A stretch of DNA of 64,000 nucleotides from JACCZR01 sp963830065 (lineage in GTDB: Bacteria > Actinomycetota > Thermoleophilia > Solirubrobacterales > Thermoleophilaceae), in contig CAWHLA010000006.1 in assembly GCA_963830065.1 (NCBI GenBank), forward strand, positions 310,001 through 374,000, given 5' to 3'. The position numbers were made by a program, and so were the translations under genes. The notes below the pieces were generated by a model. That model was not told where the DNA came from. It was given only the letters and a program-made list of their open reading frames with translations, and ran no database searches. Shown here in pieces: positions 39,152-47,320 of this stretch (positions within the stretch are counted from its first letter, which is position 1; every line of letters starts with the position of its first letter).

Positions 39152-39972
39152 TCCGCCGGCCTGGGCCTGCGGCGCAACAGCCGCCGGGCCACGCGCTCGA
39201 GCCCGTCGTCTGCCCGCTCGGACTCCACGCGCACCTGGCCGGCCACCTGGTCGGCGAAGCCGACCCCCTGACGACCGATCGCGTCCGTGACGGCGGGGCT
39301 GTCGGCGATCTCGGCCACCAGGCGCCACAGCTCATCGCTCTCGTGCAGACGGCCCACGACCGCATCGACCAGCCGGCTCTCCATCGCCTGCGAGACGACC
39401 GTCTCCATCTCGTCGCTCTGGATGACCTCCTCCACGACGCCCTGAGCGATCAGCTCTCTGGCGACGCGCTCGGGCACGCCGTGGCGAACCAGGTCCCGTG
39501 CCAGCGCGTCGACCAGCGGACCGGCGAGAGCCTGGTCGATGGCGCGGTCCAGGACCCCGCTCGCGAGCACGCGGTGCACCGCTTCGTCGGTGCGCGGCGA
39601 GGCCAGGACCGCGTCGAGCGCCGCCAGAATCGTCTGTCCGGTCACCTCGCTCGCGAGCACTTCTTCGACCACTCCCTGCGCGATCAGCTCGCCCGCGATG
39701 CGCTCCGGGACACCGTGGCGGACCAGGTCCCGTGCCAGCGCGTCGACCAGGGGGCCGGCGAGCGCCTGGTCGATGGCGCGATCCAGGACCCCGCTCGTGA
39801 GCACGCGGCGCACCGCCTCATCGGTCCGCGGCGAGGCCAGGGCCGCGTCCAGGGCCGCCAGGATGGTCTGTCCGGCGACGTCGCCCGCGAAGGCCCCAAC
39901 TTCCCGTCCCAGCCGCCCGGCGAGCCCGGCCACCGCCAGGGGAGGGCGCAGGGCGAAGCCGATCAGGCCCAT
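39148..39972 (-). CDS. Helical repeat protein of unknown function with internal 78-residue duplication
   Basis: The 274-residue product has a hydrophobic start (MGLIGFALRPPLAVAGLAGR) and two almost identical 78-residue units at 32-109 and 110-187, each with GQTILAALDA-LASPRTDEA, VLDRAIDQALAGPLVDALAR, DLVRHGVPER and ELIAQGVVEEV. Only about seven residues differ. A divergent third element (ESRLVDAVVGRLHESDELWR) follows, and then a basic tail. The pattern of short helices suggests a scaffold or a membrane-surface protein. It starts 28 bp after the DUF7144 gene and overlaps the RDD gene. Confidence 0.82.
   Translation of the reverse strand: MGLIGFALRPPLAVAGLAGRLGREVGAFAGDVAGQTILAALDAALASPRTDEAVRRVLTSGVLDRAIDQALAGPLVDALARDLVRHGVPERIAGELIAQGVVEEVLASEVTGQTILAALDAVLASPRTDEAVHRVLASGVLDRAIDQALAGPLVDALARDLVRHGVPERVARELIAQGVVEEVIQSDEMETVVSQAMESRLVDAVVGRLHESDELWRLVAEIADSPAVTDAIGRQGVGFADQVAGQVRVESERADDGLERVARRLLRRRPRPAD
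39412..39879 (-). repeat. Tandem in-frame duplication, two 234-bp units
   Basis: Units 39879-39646 and 39645-39412 on the reverse strand code for the two 78-residue copies. The high identity at protein level and visibly at DNA level (for example the runs coding for AGPLVDALARDLVRHGVPER) indicates a recent duplication. Confidence 0.85.
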
Positions 39973-40000
39973 CCAGCCGCGCTCCCTTGCCGCCGAGGCC

Positions 40001-40399
40001 CTAGTGAGCCGCCGAGTCGTGGTGGTGAGCCTGGCCTCCGTAGGCGGCCAGCCCGTAGATGATCAGCACCTCGACGAAGAACACGCACACCGACCACAGC
40101 GGGAAGCCGGGGATGGACAGCAGGGCGCCGATCGCGCCCATGCTGGCCGCGAAGATCCCGATCCAGCGCCCGAACTCGCCACCGGCCCAGATCGAGAAAG
40201 CGGCGATCAGCTGGATGAGCGCGATGATCACGATGATCCAACCCATCGTGTTGAGGTCGCCGAGGACGTAGCGCTCGTCCTCGAGGAAGAAGTTCGCGTG
40301 GTCGATGGCGGCGAAGCCCCAGATCCCGTTCAGCACCCCGGACAGCAGCGTCATCGTGCCGGCGAAGAAGATCCAGCCTCCGCCCTTCACGTCATCCAT
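40001..40399 (-). CDS. DUF7144-family four-span membrane protein, paralog 2
   Basis: The 132-residue protein begins MDDVKGGGWIFFAGTMTLLS and has four membrane helices and the family loop (LEDERYVLGDLNTMGWIIVI). Unlike paralog 1 its tail is histidine-rich (GGQAHHHDSAAH), which might bind a metal. It is the first gene of the operon running leftwards to the phosphatase-like gene. A regulon motif lies 55 bp upstream. Confidence 0.88.
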   Translation of the reverse strand: MDDVKGGGWIFFAGTMTLLSGVLNGIWGFAAIDHANFFLEDERYVLGDLNTMGWIIVIIALIQLIAAFSIWAGGEFGRWIGIFAASMGAIGALLSIPGFPLWSVCVFFVEVLIIYGLAAYGGQAHHHDSAAH

Positions 40400-40454
40400 C
40401 TCGGGGCTCCCTTGGTAGCGGTCCCGCCAATGCTCCGCAGCCGGCGGGGACCTG

Positions 40455-40464
40455 GCAATGGTGC
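40455..40464 (-). promoter_or_regulatory. Regulon motif, site 4
   Basis: GCACCATTGC on the reverse strand, 55 bp before the DUF7144 gene at 40399. With site 5 it forms a divergent pair in the 137-bp gap between the two genes. Confidence 0.5.
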
Positions 40465-40489
40465 TTGCACCCCCCTGGCGCGCCGGAGG

Positions 40490-40499
40490 GCACCCTTGC
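40490..40499 (+). promoter_or_regulatory. Regulon motif, site 5
   Basis: GCACCCTTGC, 37 bp before the chosen GTG of the second DUF2252 gene, in the same orientation. Confidence 0.5.
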
Positions 40500-40536
40500 C
40501 CTCGCGCCAGCCAGCGAGCAACCTCGCCAGACAGCC

Positions 40537-41949
40537 GTGGCCACCTCCGTTATCGACCATCCCTCTCCAGCCGAGCGCAAGGAGCGTGGAAAGGCCGCGC
40601 GGACGGAAGCGCCACGCTCCGAGCAGGGCGAGTGGACCCCGGCGGCCGGCCGCGCCGACCCGATCGACCTGCTGGAGGAACAGGCAGCGTCACGCGTGCA
40701 GACCCTCGTCCCGCTGCGCTACCACCGCATGTCGGCCTCGCCCTTCGCCTTCTTTCGGGGCGCCGCCTACATCATGGCCGCCGACCTGGCGACCGCCCCC
40801 GACTCCGGGGTCGTCACCCAGCTCTGCGGCGATGCGCACCTGTCGAACTTCGGCGGCTTCGCCGCGCCGGACCGCCGCTTTCTGTTCGACCTCAACGACT
40901 TCGACGAGACGCTCGCCGGGCCGTTCGAGTGGGACGTCAAGCGGCTGGCGGCGAGCCTGGATATCGCCGGGCGCCAGCAGGGGTTCTCGCGCAAGGAACG
41001 GCGACGGATCGTGTCCCGGTCGACAAGGGCGTATCGCGAGACCATGCGCCGGCTCGCCGGGATGGGGAACCTCGAGGTCTGGTACGAGCGCGTGGAGGTC
41101 GACGAGGCCTTCGCCGCCATCCGCGACCAGCTCGACCGCAAGGCGCTCAAGCGCGCCGAGCGCAACCGTGCGAAGGCCGGCGCCAAGAACAGCATGCGCG
41201 CGCTGTCCAAGCTCACCGAGATGGTCGACGGTGACCCCAGGATCGTCTCGGACCCGCCGTTGATCGTCCCGGCCGCGGAGCTCTTCGCCCAGGCAGGGGT
41301 TCCCAGCGACGACTTCGCGGAGCGCATGCACGAGCTGATCCGGTCGTACCGGCGCACCCTCAACGGAAACCTCCGGCACCTCATGAACGGGTACCGCTAC
41401 GTCGACCTCGCCCGCAAGGTCGTGGGGGTGGGCAGCGTCGGCACCCGCGCCTGGATCGTCCTGCTGCTGGGCCGCGACGGCCAGGATCCCCTCTTCCTCC
41501 AGGTCAAGGAGGCCCAGCGCTCGGTGCTCGAGCCGTTCACCCAACGCAGCCCGTTCAAGAACCAGGGCCAGCGGGTGGTCGAGGGCCAGCGGCTCATGCA
41601 GGCGGCCGGCGACATCCTGCTCGGCTGGATCCGAGCGGAGGGCCCGGACGGCATCGAGCGCGACTTCTACGTCCGCCAGCTCTGGGACGCGAAGGGGTCG
41701 GCCGAGGTCGAGGCCATGGACGCGACTACCTGTGACCTGTACGGCCAGCTCTGCGGCGCGACGCTCGCGCGGGCTCACGCCCGCTCCGGAGACCGGATCG
41801 CCATCGCCGCCTATCTCGGACGCAGCGAGCGCTTCGACGTCGCGATGGCCGACTTCGCCGAGGTCTACGGCGACCAGAGCGAGCGCGACTACGACTCGCT
41901 CGTACGCGCGATCGAAGAAGGGCGCGTGGACGCCCACGAGGAAGAATGA
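40537..41949 (+). CDS. DUF2252 protein, paralog 2
   Basis: GTG 40537 (VATSVIDHPSPAERKERG) gives 470 residues; an earlier in-frame GTG would reach over the motif at 40490. The DUF2252 blocks are present: RYHRMSASPFAFFRGAAYIM, LCGDAHLSNFGGFAAPDRR, NDFDETLAGPFEWDVKRLAA, KVVGVGSVGTRAWIVLLLGR and ARAHARSGDRIAIAAYLG. It is followed by two response regulators in the same direction, the first 1 bp after its stop, so the three may be cotranscribed. Confidence 0.92.
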   Translation: MATSVIDHPSPAERKERGKAARTEAPRSEQGEWTPAAGRADPIDLLEEQAASRVQTLVPLRYHRMSASPFAFFRGAAYIMAADLATAPDSGVVTQLCGDAHLSNFGGFAAPDRRFLFDLNDFDETLAGPFEWDVKRLAASLDIAGRQQGFSRKERRRIVSRSTRAYRETMRRLAGMGNLEVWYERVEVDEAFAAIRDQLDRKALKRAERNRAKAGAKNSMRALSKLTEMVDGDPRIVSDPPLIVPAAELFAQAGVPSDDFAERMHELIRSYRRTLNGNLRHLMNGYRYVDLARKVVGVGSVGTRAWIVLLLGRDGQDPLFLQVKEAQRSVLEPFTQRSPFKNQGQRVVEGQRLMQAAGDILLGWIRAEGPDGIERDFYVRQLWDAKGSAEVEAMDATTCDLYGQLCGATLARAHARSGDRIAIAAYLGRSERFDVAMADFAEVYGDQSERDYDSLVRAIEEGRVDAHEEE

Positions 41950-41950
41950 C

Positions 41951-42328
41951 GTGGCAGTGGGCGTGCTCACCGTTGACGACCAGGAGGTCTTCCGCTCGGC
42001 AGCGCGCGAGGTGATCGAGGCCACCCCGGGGTTCTGCAGCGCGGGGCAGGCCTCGTCCGGAGAGGAGGCGCTGGCGCTTCTCGAGGAGACGACGGACGCC
42101 CAGCTCGCGCTGGTGGACGTCAGAATGCCGGGCATGAACGGAGTCCAGTGCGCCCGGAAGCTCAAGGCAAGGCAGCCCGATCTCGTGGTGGTTTTGATCT
42201 CGATCGAGGATCGCTCCCACATCCCGGCCTCGGCCGACGAGTCGGGAGCCGCGGAGTTCGTCCGCAAGCAGGACTTCGGCCCGGCGCTGCTGCGCGCGCT
42301 CTGGAGCCGGCACGGAGTCGCCGCGTAG
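41951..42328 (+). CDS. Stand-alone receiver-domain response regulator
   Basis: The 125-residue product is a receiver domain without an output domain: VGVLTVDDQEVFRSAAREVI (acidic pair), LALVDVRMPGMNGVQCARKL (phospho-acceptor aspartate), VVVLISIEDRSHIP (serine/threonine position) and EFVRKQDFGPALLRALW (conserved lysine). It may act as a phosphate sink or pass on signals by protein contact. GTG 41951 follows the DUF2252 stop directly, and the next regulator starts 3 bp after its stop. Confidence 0.9.
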   Translation: MAVGVLTVDDQEVFRSAAREVIEATPGFCSAGQASSGEEALALLEETTDAQLALVDVRMPGMNGVQCARKLKARQPDLVVVLISIEDRSHIPASADESGAAEFVRKQDFGPALLRALWSRHGVAA

Positions 42329-42330
42329 GA

Positions 42331-42996
42331 GTGCCCGTCCGGGTGGTGATCGCGGAGGACAGCCTGATCGTCCGGGAGGGCATCCAGGAGCTCCTGTCGT
42401 CATCGCCGACCACCGAGGTGGTCGCCACCTGCGACGACGCCGATGCCCTGCTGGAGGCCGTCCGCACGCATGAGCCCGACGTCGTGCTCACCGATATCCG
42501 CATGCCGCCGACCAGGACCGACGAGGGGATACAGCTGGCCGCCCGGCTGCGCGAGAGCCACCCCGACGTCGGCGTGGTGGTCCTCAGTCAGTTCTCCGAG
42601 CCGACCTACGTGCTCGGCCTGCTCGAGTCCGGCTCAGACGGCCGCGGCTACCTCCTCAAGGAGCGGGTGCACAACCGAAGCGAGCTGGTGTCCGCCATCG
42701 ACACCGTCGCCCAGGGCGGCTCGGTGATCGATGCGAAGGTCGTCGAGGTGCTGGTGGAGGCCAAGGCCCGCGCCGAGCGCTCGCCCCTGAATCAGCTGAC
42801 TCCGCGCGAGCTCGAGGTGCTCGCCGAGATAGCCGAGGGGAAGAGCAACACGGCGATCGCGGAGTCGCTCGTGCTGACCAAGCGCGCGGTCGAGAAGCAC
42901 ATCAACTCGATCTTTATGAAGCTCAATCTCGCCGCCGATGACGACGTCAGCAAGCGCGTCAAGGCCACGCTGCTCTTTTTGGCCGCGAGCGACTAG
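42331..42996 (+). CDS. NarL/FixJ-family response regulator
   Basis: The 221-residue product has a receiver domain (VRVVIAEDSLIVREGIQELL, VVLTDIRMPPTRTDEGIQLA) and a LuxR-type helix-turn-helix (LTPRELEVLAEIAEGKSNTA, then LVLTKRAVEKHINSIFMKLN). It resembles the partial regulator at the left window edge. The kinase at 44948-46726 is of the matching NarL-partner type and is the likely partner. It is also the best candidate in the window to bind the GCACC[C/A]TTGC motif, which is inference from position only. Its stop overlaps the SHOCT gene's stop in a shared CTAG. Confidence 0.92.
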   Translation: MPVRVVIAEDSLIVREGIQELLSSSPTTEVVATCDDADALLEAVRTHEPDVVLTDIRMPPTRTDEGIQLAARLRESHPDVGVVVLSQFSEPTYVLGLLESGSDGRGYLLKERVHNRSELVSAIDTVAQGGSVIDAKVVEVLVEAKARAERSPLNQLTPRELEVLAEIAEGKSNTAIAESLVLTKRAVEKHINSIFMKLNLAADDDVSKRVKATLLFLAASD

Positions 42997-43250
42997 CCGA
43001 GCAGCTTGGCCTTCTGTTGGGCGAACTCCTCGTCGGTGAGCACGCCCTGGGAGTGGAGCTCCCCGAGCTCCTTCAGCTGTGCGATCGGGTCGGGGGCGGC
43101 GCCTCCTCCCTGAGGCGCGGCGGGCTGCGGCGGCGGGGCCTCCTGCGCGGCCCAGCGCTCGCTCTGACGCCGGTTGACGCGATTGTGAACGGAGGTCGCC
43201 GTGCCCGCTACGACGGCAGTACGAGCGGCGGCCCGGAGTAGTCCTGGCAT
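42993..43250 (-). CDS. SHOCT-domain protein
   Basis: The 85-residue protein has an N-terminal helix with weak hydrophobicity (LLRAAARTAVVAGTATSVHN), a Pro/Gly/Ala linker and a C-terminal SHOCT domain (DPIAQLKELGELHSQGVLTD, EEFAQQKAKLLG). SHOCT domains are short oligomerisation elements. It starts 16 bp after the DUF6325 stop, so the two are probably in one transcript. Confidence 0.88.
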   Translation of the reverse strand: MPGLLRAAARTAVVAGTATSVHNRVNRRQSERWAAQEAPPPQPAAPQGGGAAPDPIAQLKELGELHSQGVLTDEEFAQQKAKLLG

Positions 43251-43266
43251 GGGTTGATCCTTTCGT

Positions 43267-43704
43267 TCAGGCCGCTTGCTCAGCGGCGTCGAGTGCGGCG
43301 GCCACGTCCTCGATGGGGATGCGCTGGGCGGCCAGCAGGTGGCCGCCGTTGCGGCGCACCGCGTTGGCGAACGGCGCCGCCCACCGGTTCTCGTAGACCA
43401 GCAGCACGGCTGCCGACCCCGGGTCCAGAGCCTCGGCTGCGGTGACCATGTCGTCGTTGCCCAGCAGCCCGGAGGACGCTCCCTCGAAGGCCCTGAAGTC
43501 GCCGACGTCTTTGCTCGTCAGGTCGGTCGCGTCGAAGCCGGCGACGGTCCCGTCCTCGTCCTTGGTCACGAACATGACGTCGAGCACGCGGACCGTGCCC
43601 TTGTCCACCAGGTCCATCAGCAGCGGCACTGCCTCGCCGGTCATCGGAGCGCCCGGCGGAAAGCCGATGACCACGATGTCGATCGGCCCCATTTCCTCGT
43701 CCAT
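43267..43704 (-). CDS. DUF6325-family protein
   Basis: The 145-residue product MDEEMGPIDIVVIGFPPGAP has the family's pattern: VPLLMDLVDKGTVRVLDVMF, VTKDEDGTVAGFDATDL, LDPGSAAVLLVYENRWAAPF and IPIEDVAAALDA. The proteins are related to the DUF1269-like fold but lack the membrane part. AGGAGG precedes the ATG by 6 bp. Regulon motif site 6 lies 56 bp upstream. Function unknown. Confidence 0.85.
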   Translation of the reverse strand: MDEEMGPIDIVVIGFPPGAPMTGEAVPLLMDLVDKGTVRVLDVMFVTKDEDGTVAGFDATDLTSKDVGDFRAFEGASSGLLGNDDMVTAAEALDPGSAAVLLVYENRWAAPFANAVRRNGGHLLAAQRIPIEDVAAALDAAEQAA

Positions 43705-43760
43705 GCGGTTCCTCCTGTTGCCTCGCGGAAGGCGAGTGTCCTCCGACGCCCAGGCGGGAA

Positions 43761-43770
43761 GCAAGGGTGC
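43761..43770 (-). promoter_or_regulatory. Regulon motif, site 6
   Basis: GCACCCTTGC on the reverse strand, 56 bp before the DUF6325 gene. Together with site 7 it forms an inverted pair 25 bp apart in a divergent promoter region. Confidence 0.5.
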
Positions 43771-43795
43771 GAGCCGGGCGGCGCCGGTAGTGCGC

Positions 43796-43805
43796 GCACC
43801 CTTGC
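43796..43805 (+). promoter_or_regulatory. Regulon motif, site 7
   Basis: GCACCCTTGC, 33 bp before the ATG of the membrane protein gene at 43839, in the same direction. Confidence 0.5.
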
Positions 43806-43838
43806 GCGGGGCACCCCGGGGCAGGTTCGCTGGGGCAC

Positions 43839-44951
43839 ATGGACAAACCGCGCCGGCGGACGGCGCTCACCCTGATCGTCATCGCGTCGGTGATCGGCTT
43901 CCTGGCGATCTTCGCCGTATGGGCCAACCGCCAGCTGCTGGACACCGACAACTGGACCGAGACCAGCAGCGAGCTGCTCGAAAACGACGAGATCCGCGGA
44001 CAGGTCGCCGGGTTCCTCACGGAAGAGCTCTACGCGAACGTCGACGTCGAGGCTCGGCTGCGGCAGGTGCTGCCGCCCCAGGCCGCACCGCTGGCCGGGC
44101 CCGCGGCCGGCGGCCTCAAGCAGCTCGCCGAGCGCGCGGCCAAGGCGCTGCTCGGGCGCCCAGTGCCCCAGAAGCTGTGGGAGGAGGCCAACCGCCGCGC
44201 CCACCGGCAGCTGCTTGCGGTGCTCGAGGGCGGCGGGGACACCGTCTCCACGTCCAACGGCGAGGTAACCCTCGACCTCAAGAGCCTGCTCGGCCAGGCG
44301 GAGTCGCGCGTGGGCGTTGGCGGCCGAGCCCAGGAGGCCCTGCCCGACGACGCAGCCCAGATCAAGATTCTGAAGTCCGGCCAGCTGTCCACCGCTCAGG
44401 ACGCGGTGCAGGCACTGAAGACGATCGCCTGGGTCCTCGTCCTGCTGATGCTCGGGCTGTTTGCGCTGGCCGTCTACCTCGCCCGTGGCTGGCGCCGTGA
44501 GGCGCTGCGCGCGGTCGGCTTCGGCTTCGTGGCCATGGGCATCGGCGCGCTGATCGGCCGCGAGCTCGCCGGCGGGCAGGTCGTGAATGCCCTCGCCACC
44601 ACGGCGTCGGTAAAGCCGGCCGTGGAGTCAACGTGGGCGATATCCACGTCGCTCCTGGTCCAGGCCGCCGCGGCCTGCGTCGCCTACGGGGTCGTGATCG
44701 TGGCGGCTGCCTGGCTGGCCGGCCCGACCAGCTTCGCGGTGAGGGCCCGGACCCGGCTCGCACCATGGCTGCAGGAGCCCCGTATCGCCTACGGAGCCGT
44801 GGCGCTGATCCTCGTCCTGCTGGTCGCGTGGGGACCGACCCCGGCCACCCGCCGGCCGCTCGCAGTGGTGCTGCTGGCGGTGCTGCTGTTCCTGGGGATG
44901 AAGGCACTGCGCCGGCAGACGGCGCTCGAGCACCCCGAGGCCGCCACCTAA
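43839..44951 (+). CDS. Multi-span membrane protein of unknown function
   Basis: The 370-residue product has a first membrane span (TLIVIASVIGFLAIFAVWAN), a large outer-side domain of about 170 residues beginning RQLLDTDNWTETSSELLEND, and four to five further spans from residue 200. The NRQLLDT-NWTETS-LLE start is typical for a family common in Actinobacteria, without a known function. The order suggests a receptor or a regulated membrane component. Its TAA shares CTAA with the convergent kinase gene's stop. Confidence 0.82.
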   Translation: MDKPRRRTALTLIVIASVIGFLAIFAVWANRQLLDTDNWTETSSELLENDEIRGQVAGFLTEELYANVDVEARLRQVLPPQAAPLAGPAAGGLKQLAERAAKALLGRPVPQKLWEEANRRAHRQLLAVLEGGGDTVSTSNGEVTLDLKSLLGQAESRVGVGGRAQEALPDDAAQIKILKSGQLSTAQDAVQALKTIAWVLVLLMLGLFALAVYLARGWRREALRAVGFGFVAMGIGALIGRELAGGQVVNALATTASVKPAVESTWAISTSLLVQAAAACVAYGVVIVAAAWLAGPTSFAVRARTRLAPWLQEPRIAYGAVALILVLLVAWGPTPATRRPLAVVLLAVLLFLGMKALRRQTALEHPEAAT

Positions 44952-46726
44952 GGCAGCGGGACGCTCCCCGCGATCAGCGATCCCTGCCCCGGCTCCGACC
45001 GGATCAGCAGCGTCCCGCCCACCGCCTCCAGGCGATCGCGCATGTTGGTCAGGCCCATCCCATCCGCGGACGCCCGCACGTCGAACCCCTCCCCGTCGTC
45101 GCTGACCTCGAAGCGCAGCCGGTCGTCCTCGTGCAGGTCGACCATCACGCGACTGGCCCCAGGCGCGTGCTTGGCGGCGTTCTGAAGCGCCTCCAGGCAG
45201 CAGAAGTACACCGCGCTCTCGACCGCCTGCGGGTAGCGCCCCACGCCGTCGGGGCTGACGTGGGTCTCCATGGGCGCGCGCAGCGCTGCGGCGTTGAGCG
45301 CCTCGGGCAGGCCCCGCTCGGCCAGCAGGGACGGGTAGACGCCGCGGGCGATCGAGCGGATCTCGTCCAGCGTGTCGGTCACCTCATCGCCCAGAAGGTG
45401 CAGCCGCGATAGGCCCTTCGCCGGGTCCTCTCGCAGCAGCTCCTCGGCCAGCTCGATCTTTATCCGGAGTGCCACGAGGCGCTGCTGCGCCCCGTCGTGG
45501 AGGTCGCGCTCGATACGCCGCCGCTCATCGTCGGCGGCCGCCTGGATCCGGCCCCGCGACTCGTCGATCTCGGCGAGAGACGACGACACCTCCGCGGTGA
45601 GCCGCTCGTTGTCGAGCGAGAACCGGGCGAATGCCACCGCGGCCTCGAGCAGTTCCGGCTGATGGCACAGCGCCTCGTCGTGAGCGATCAGCGCCACCAC
45701 CTCGTCGCCCTTCGCCACCTTGGTCACCCGCTGCCTGGGCTCCCGCGGCGGCCACCGGAGTGGCGCGCCCTGAATCAGTCGCAGCGAGGGGTCGTGCAGG
45801 ACCTCCCCGAGGGCGGCCTCCAACTCGGACGGACGCAGGCCGGCCTGCGTTCTGCGGCCGAGCTCACCCACCACGTCGGCGGTGAGCATCCGCTCCCTGA
45901 TCAAGCCGATCCAAAAGCTCGCGGCCATAGCCGGGATGGCAAGCGCCGCGAGCCAGGAAAGCGTGGGTGCCGCGGAGGTGCCGGGGCTGGCTACACGGGT
46001 GACGATCGCCGCGACCAGCGCGGCGAGGCGAAGGATCGCAAAGACCAGGACGGGGCTGAGCGTGCGCCGAAGGAGCGGGGTGGCACGTCGCACGCGCACG
46101 GCCAGGCGCACCAGAACCGCGCCAAAGATCAGCAGCGTCAGCGTCTCGCGCAGCGGTCGGGCCGCGCCGTCCACCCAGGCCGGCTCCGATCCGGCCACCA
46201 TGAACGCGTTGTCGGGGCACAGGCGGTCGCAACTCGAGAACGGGGAGGGCGAGGGGAACTTTTCGGTGATGAGCGCGGAGGGCACGTACAGCGCGCCGAC
46301 CACCACGACCCCGGCCCACACGAGCGCCCGGTCGACGCGCTCGGTCAGCCGGCCGGTGGGGAACGACAGAACGAGATAGATGAGGCTGACCTCGACCGCC
46401 CAGCCCGCTACGCGTCCGATGCTGTAGGCCAGTTCTTTGTCCGACTCCGAAAGCGTGGTGAGGAACCAGGCGAAGCCGGTGAGCATGAGGAGCCAGCCGA
46501 AGCGCTCGCTCGGGCGGCGGTGCCAGGCGTACGCGCCCACGGCCACCGGGACGGCAACCATCAGCGCGCGCGCGACCGCCGCGCCGGCGGACGCTGTGGA
46601 CTCGAACGTGATCGCGGCGGAGGAGCCGGCCAGCGCGAGTCCGGCGACGACAGCCGCTGCTGTTAACGGTGACGGAGGCCGGTCCTCGGACGAGTCCACG
46701 ACCGCAGCCACCCTGGGAAGACGCAT
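44948..46726 (-). CDS. Sensor histidine kinase, NarL-partner type
   Basis: ATG 46726 gives 592 residues (an in-frame GTG at 46756 would add 10). About nine membrane spans occupy the N-terminal half, with an outer loop holding the cysteines of SSCDRLCPDN. HisKA_3 follows with RRIERDLHDGAQQRLVALRI, then an intact HATPase domain: ECLEALQNAAKHA-like N box (CCLEALQNAAKHAPGAS), FEVSDDGEGFDVRAS and GMGLTNMRDRLEAVGG. It should phosphorylate a NarL-type regulator, most likely 42331-42996. The architecture matches that of the truncated kinase at 1261, which lacks exactly this last domain. Confidence 0.93.
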   Translation of the reverse strand: MRLPRVAAVVDSSEDRPPSPLTAAAVVAGLALAGSSAAITFESTASAGAAVARALMVAVPVAVGAYAWHRRPSERFGWLLMLTGFAWFLTTLSESDKELAYSIGRVAGWAVEVSLIYLVLSFPTGRLTERVDRALVWAGVVVVGALYVPSALITEKFPSPSPFSSCDRLCPDNAFMVAGSEPAWVDGAARPLRETLTLLIFGAVLVRLAVRVRRATPLLRRTLSPVLVFAILRLAALVAAIVTRVASPGTSAAPTLSWLAALAIPAMAASFWIGLIRERMLTADVVGELGRRTQAGLRPSELEAALGEVLHDPSLRLIQGAPLRWPPREPRQRVTKVAKGDEVVALIAHDEALCHQPELLEAAVAFARFSLDNERLTAEVSSSLAEIDESRGRIQAAADDERRRIERDLHDGAQQRLVALRIKIELAEELLREDPAKGLSRLHLLGDEVTDTLDEIRSIARGVYPSLLAERGLPEALNAAALRAPMETHVSPDGVGRYPQAVESAVYFCCLEALQNAAKHAPGASRVMVDLHEDDRLRFEVSDDGEGFDVRASADGMGLTNMRDRLEAVGGTLLIRSEPGQGSLIAGSVPLP

Positions 46727-46869
46727 CACTTCTGCCCTTGCTGCTCGGGCACCCACCTCCAGGCCAATCGGGAAGCACTGGCGAGCCTAGCTTCTGCAAC
46801 AATCAGCATTACCACATGAGACGGGCGCGGCTGTGACTCGGCCGTGACCGGACCAGGGGGGTAGCTGCA

Positions 46870-47310
46870 ATGGCCTCTCCCGGCCGCCACGAAGTAAGGC
46901 CAGACCTAGCACAGGGGGGATACGTCAGCGTTCGCGTGCCCGCGTCCGACGCATCGGCCCGCCTCGCGCGCCAGGCGTGCCACCATCTGCTGCCGCTCGT
47001 CGGAGACGCCGGCGACGAGCTGGAGCTGCTGGTGTCGGAGCTGGTCACGAACGCGGTGCGCCACAGCGGAGTGGAGGGCGACAGCACCATCTGGCTCGAG
47101 GTGGCCGTCGGGCCCAGCCACATCCGGCTCGAGGTAGCGGACGAAGGGCCGGGCTTCGAGCCTCCCTCGGCTGCGGACCTGGAGCTTCCCAGGATCGGCG
47201 GGTTCGGGCTGGTCTTCGTCAACCAGCTCTGTGACCGCTGGGGCGTGGTCCAGGACTCCGGAACGCACGTCTGGGCCGAACTGCCCTACCGGACGCGCCG
47301 CTGGAACTAG
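46870..47310 (+). CDS. RsbW-like anti-sigma/serine kinase ATPase
   Basis: The 146-residue HATPase_c_2 protein has the N box ELLVSELVTNAVRHSGVEGD, the G1 box LEVADEGPGFEP and the G2-like IGGFGLVFVNQLCDRWGVVQ. Such proteins bind sigma factors or phosphorylate anti-anti-sigma proteins. No sigma factor or antagonist gene is adjacent except the sigma remnant at 47920. It is divergent from the kinase gene. Confidence 0.88.
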   Translation: MASPGRHEVRPDLAQGGYVSVRVPASDASARLARQACHHLLPLVGDAGDELELLVSELVTNAVRHSGVEGDSTIWLEVAVGPSHIRLEVADEGPGFEPPSAADLELPRIGGFGLVFVNQLCDRWGVVQDSGTHVWAELPYRTRRWN

Positions 47311-47320
47311 GCTTCGGGGC

